Position numbers and translations under genes: made by a program
The notes under the pieces: generated by a model
The model's input: the letters and a program-made list of their open reading frames with translations, nothing else
Told to the model about the DNA's origin: nothing
Databases searched by the model: none
Assembly: GCA_963575745.1 (NCBI GenBank)
Contig: CAUYUJ010000725.1
Location: 393,501-457,500 of the forward strand
Direction: 5' to 3'
Origin: Prorocentrum cordatum
Taxonomy: Eukaryota; Sar; Dinophyceae; Prorocentrales; Prorocentraceae
DNA: 64,000 nt
Shown here: positions 62,406 through 64,000 of the stretch, piece by piece
How positions within the stretch are numbered: position 1 is the first letter of the stretch
Layout of the letters: each line of letters begins with the position of its first letter

Positions 62406-63095
62406 ATGGTAACGACGAGTGTGCTGACGACCGAAGGCCCAGGAGATGCTATATTGCTCTCCGACGTTCTAACGCAAGAGCTGGAGTCAGACGATGACGA
62501 CAGCCTCTTCAGAACGCGTCCACGTGGCATTGCAGACGCGCGCGCTGGCATATATACCACTGTCCCCACGCTCTGCTATGGAAGGGGCAACTGTGTAGAT
62601 ATGTTAGAACTATGTGGAGGCATTGGTGGTGCATCACAACTCGCTCTCAAAAGAAAGTCTACTTCTGGAGGTAATTTTCCACGAGCATTGCAGGCCGTGG
62701 AGCATTATTTGCACGCGCGTTGTGTCACAATAGTCATGCAACAGACCAACTGCAGAACCGCGGGTTTGCCTTCGCGCTCTCATTCCCAAGTTCACAGCGA
62801 CACTTCGTACAAGCACCATTGGGAGGACCTTCCCCCCGCCACCTCCTGCGGAGAGATAGCCGCCGCGCACGACGACCTCCAACGGATGTTTTTTGGGGAA
62901 CAGCCGGTTGGCACCTGGGTAGACGGGATTGCCCCTTGCGCGACACCAGTCAAACGCAAGGCCACTTGCACGCAGGTAGCAGACCAGTGCTCGACAGGGC
63001 TACGCGATTCACATGGCACTCGAATCGGGAAGCCGACAGACATTCTGGTTCATCATCATGCCATTTCCCCTCGGAAACAAAAGATGGCCCGGTAA
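62406..63095 (+). CDS. Methyltransferase-like domain in a copia-type element
   Basis: The 230-codon frame has CVDMLELCGGIGGASQLALK at 62592-62651, which fits the SAM-binding motif I of C5-cytosine methyltransferases (D-L-F/E-x-G-x-G-G). It then has VTIVMQQTNCRTAGLPS at about 62724-62774, where a P-x-C motif IV would be expected but the first Pro is replaced, and FGEQPVGTWVD at about 62892-62925 in place of an E-N-P/V motif VI. The tail GLRDSHGTRIGKPTDI is also typical of this dinoflagellate family. The stop at 63093-63095 is followed in the same frame by a Cys/His-rich region, so the original protein probably ran on. DNA methyltransferases carried by Ty1/copia elements are known from Symbiodinium. 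Activity of this copy is doubtful because motif IV is altered; a Rossmann-fold relative with another substrate is possible. Confidence 0.5.
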   Translation: MVTTSVLTTEGPGDAILLSDVLTQELESDDDDSLFRTRPRGIADARAGIYTTVPTLCYGRGNCVDMLELCGGIGGASQLALKRKSTSGGNFPRALQAVEHYLHARCVTIVMQQTNCRTAGLPSRSHSQVHSDTSYKHHWEDLPPATSCGEIAAAHDDLQRMFFGEQPVGTWVDGIAPCATPVKRKATCTQVADQCSTGLRDSHGTRIGKPTDILVHHHAISPRKQKMAR

Positions 63096-63761
63096 TCGTG
63101 AACGCGCCAAAGCGTGCAACCGAGAATTGGCGCGGGCTGCCCAGTGCACTCCAAAGATGCAGCCGCTGATTGTAGATTCAGCACAGGTTGCAAGTCTGCA
63201 CGAGGCAACAACTCCTTTGCCGACAAGCATTACGCAAACGTCTCTGTGGTCAACAGCGCTGGATTCGAACTCGACGATCCCGCGATGCCACAGGGAGCGA
63301 GCGGATCCATTAAGCGACCGCCATCGGGAGGACTTGGTTGCCCAGCTTGCATCGTCAACGTTCATATGCACTCACCAAGTCACAACCGAAATCCGAGTCA
63401 ATGTCGTAGGCATGACAAGGAACCCAACCATTGGATATGCCCAGATTGGAAAATGATTATGGCAAACAACAAGCGGGGCCACCTGCTGACGCCCGGCAAG
63501 TGCAGGTCTGCCCAAACGTGGCAACTGCCCGACAACCGCGGACAAGCTCCATCGGCTGCGCCAGCACTGGCGGAAGGTGCACCTGCGCCTGCTGCTGCTG
63601 CGCCACCAGCTGCACCAGGCGACTTCTTGATGAAGAAGCTGCGCCAGCAGAGCCACCGCCAGCTCGACAGAGACCCTGGGGAGAAGCGCGGCCACGCGCA
63701 CCTATACCTTCACGTGGAAACCCCCAAGACCCAACTGCGGGCGCCAGCAGCTACGACATGA
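63096..63761 (+). CDS. Cys/His-rich zinc-binding-like region downstream of the methyltransferase-like ORF
   Basis: In the same frame as the methyltransferase-like ORF, from ATG 63114, the sequence has CPAC at 63339-63350, His-rich VHMHSPSHNRNPSQC, ICPDW near 63440, and RGHLLTPGKC ending at 63503. This gives two rough C/H clusters, each ending in G/S-x-C-R. They resemble the repeated H-T-R-x-x-G-E-C-R zinc-like motifs that follow such methyltransferase-like domains in dinoflagellate copia polyproteins. The rest is Ala/Pro-rich. One stop (63093-63095) separates the two parts. Confidence 0.45.
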
Positions 63762-64000
63762 CAAGAGGCGCACCCAGTAGCTCTGGGGCTGGCACCTTCT
63801 GACTTCCCGCGTGTTGCAGGACGACGCGGACGAGAGCAAAGTGGCGTCGCTCCGCCTCCTCTCCCGCCTCCAGCGGAAGCACGGCCGCGCGTGCGACTAC
63901 CGGATGAATCAAGATTTGATACCCATATAAGTTCTCAAAGGCCTACGGAGTTACCATCCGACCGCCGCGCGGAAAGAGCTACGAATGCTCCGCTTACGCT
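63762..64000. other. Window end; nothing assigned
   Basis: Probably continues the copia-type element. No reverse transcriptase, integrase or LTR is visible before the window ends. Confidence 0.4.

Overview
The window reads as nuclear DNA of a dinoflagellate. The main reason is three near-exact copies of the 22-nt dinoflagellate spliced leader (DinoSL), each one mismatch from consensus, at 34756, 40762 and 51748. GC content is high, simple repeats are very abundant, and the non-LTR and Ty1/copia-like protein fragments are of the types found in Symbiodiniaceae and Prorocentrum. A high-GC genome such as Prorocentrum would fit, but the species cannot be fixed from this sequence. There is no rRNA, no convincing tRNA, no CRISPR array and no clearly intact host gene; nearly every protein trace is broken by stops or frameshifts.

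Layout: 1-1.77 kb is a huge CTA/ATC microsatellite. 2.45-7.5 kb is a degraded LINE (LINE A). 7.8-11.8 kb holds several families of short tandem and inverted repeats. 12-14.4 kb has unrecognised coding-like blocks and three copies of a palindromic element of about 115 bp. 16.4-17.0 kb is a GAT tract. 17.7-25.3 kb is a nested insertion: a Ty1/copia-type gag split by a 6.6 kb tyrosine-recombinase retrotransposon on the minus strand, whose ends form split direct repeats. 28-31.5 kb is a CTC/hairpin block followed by a 128-bp satellite of 16 units, the whole flanked by direct repeats. 33-34 kb has long inverted repeats. 34.76-38.4 kb is LINE B, which starts with a DinoSL relic.

40.76-44.16 kb is a retroposed voltage-gated cation channel gene with a DinoSL relic. 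It is split in its S1 helix by a 1.47 kb LINE fragment (LINE C) with a 14-bp target-site duplication. 46.3-48.9 kb is a foldback element with inverted arms and inverted internal arrays. 51.73-53.10 kb is a complete retroposition event: target-site duplication, DinoSL relic, a sulfotransferase-like gene, an A-rich tail and the second target-site duplication. 55.1-64.0 kb is a second copia-type element with a gag and CCHC zinc knuckle, long unrecognised polyprotein-like stretches, a methyltransferase-like ORF (ELCGG...NCR...EQP) and a Cys/His-rich domain.

How it fits together: reverse transcription by LINEs plausibly produced the two DinoSL-tagged host gene copies (channel and sulfotransferase), and LINE B itself carries the leader. 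These retrocopies were then hit by further insertions and decay. The locus is a record of mRNA recycling and nested mobile elements rather than an operon or pathway. Intervals described as holding no gene contain nothing I could recognise by reading; diverged exons could still be hidden there.
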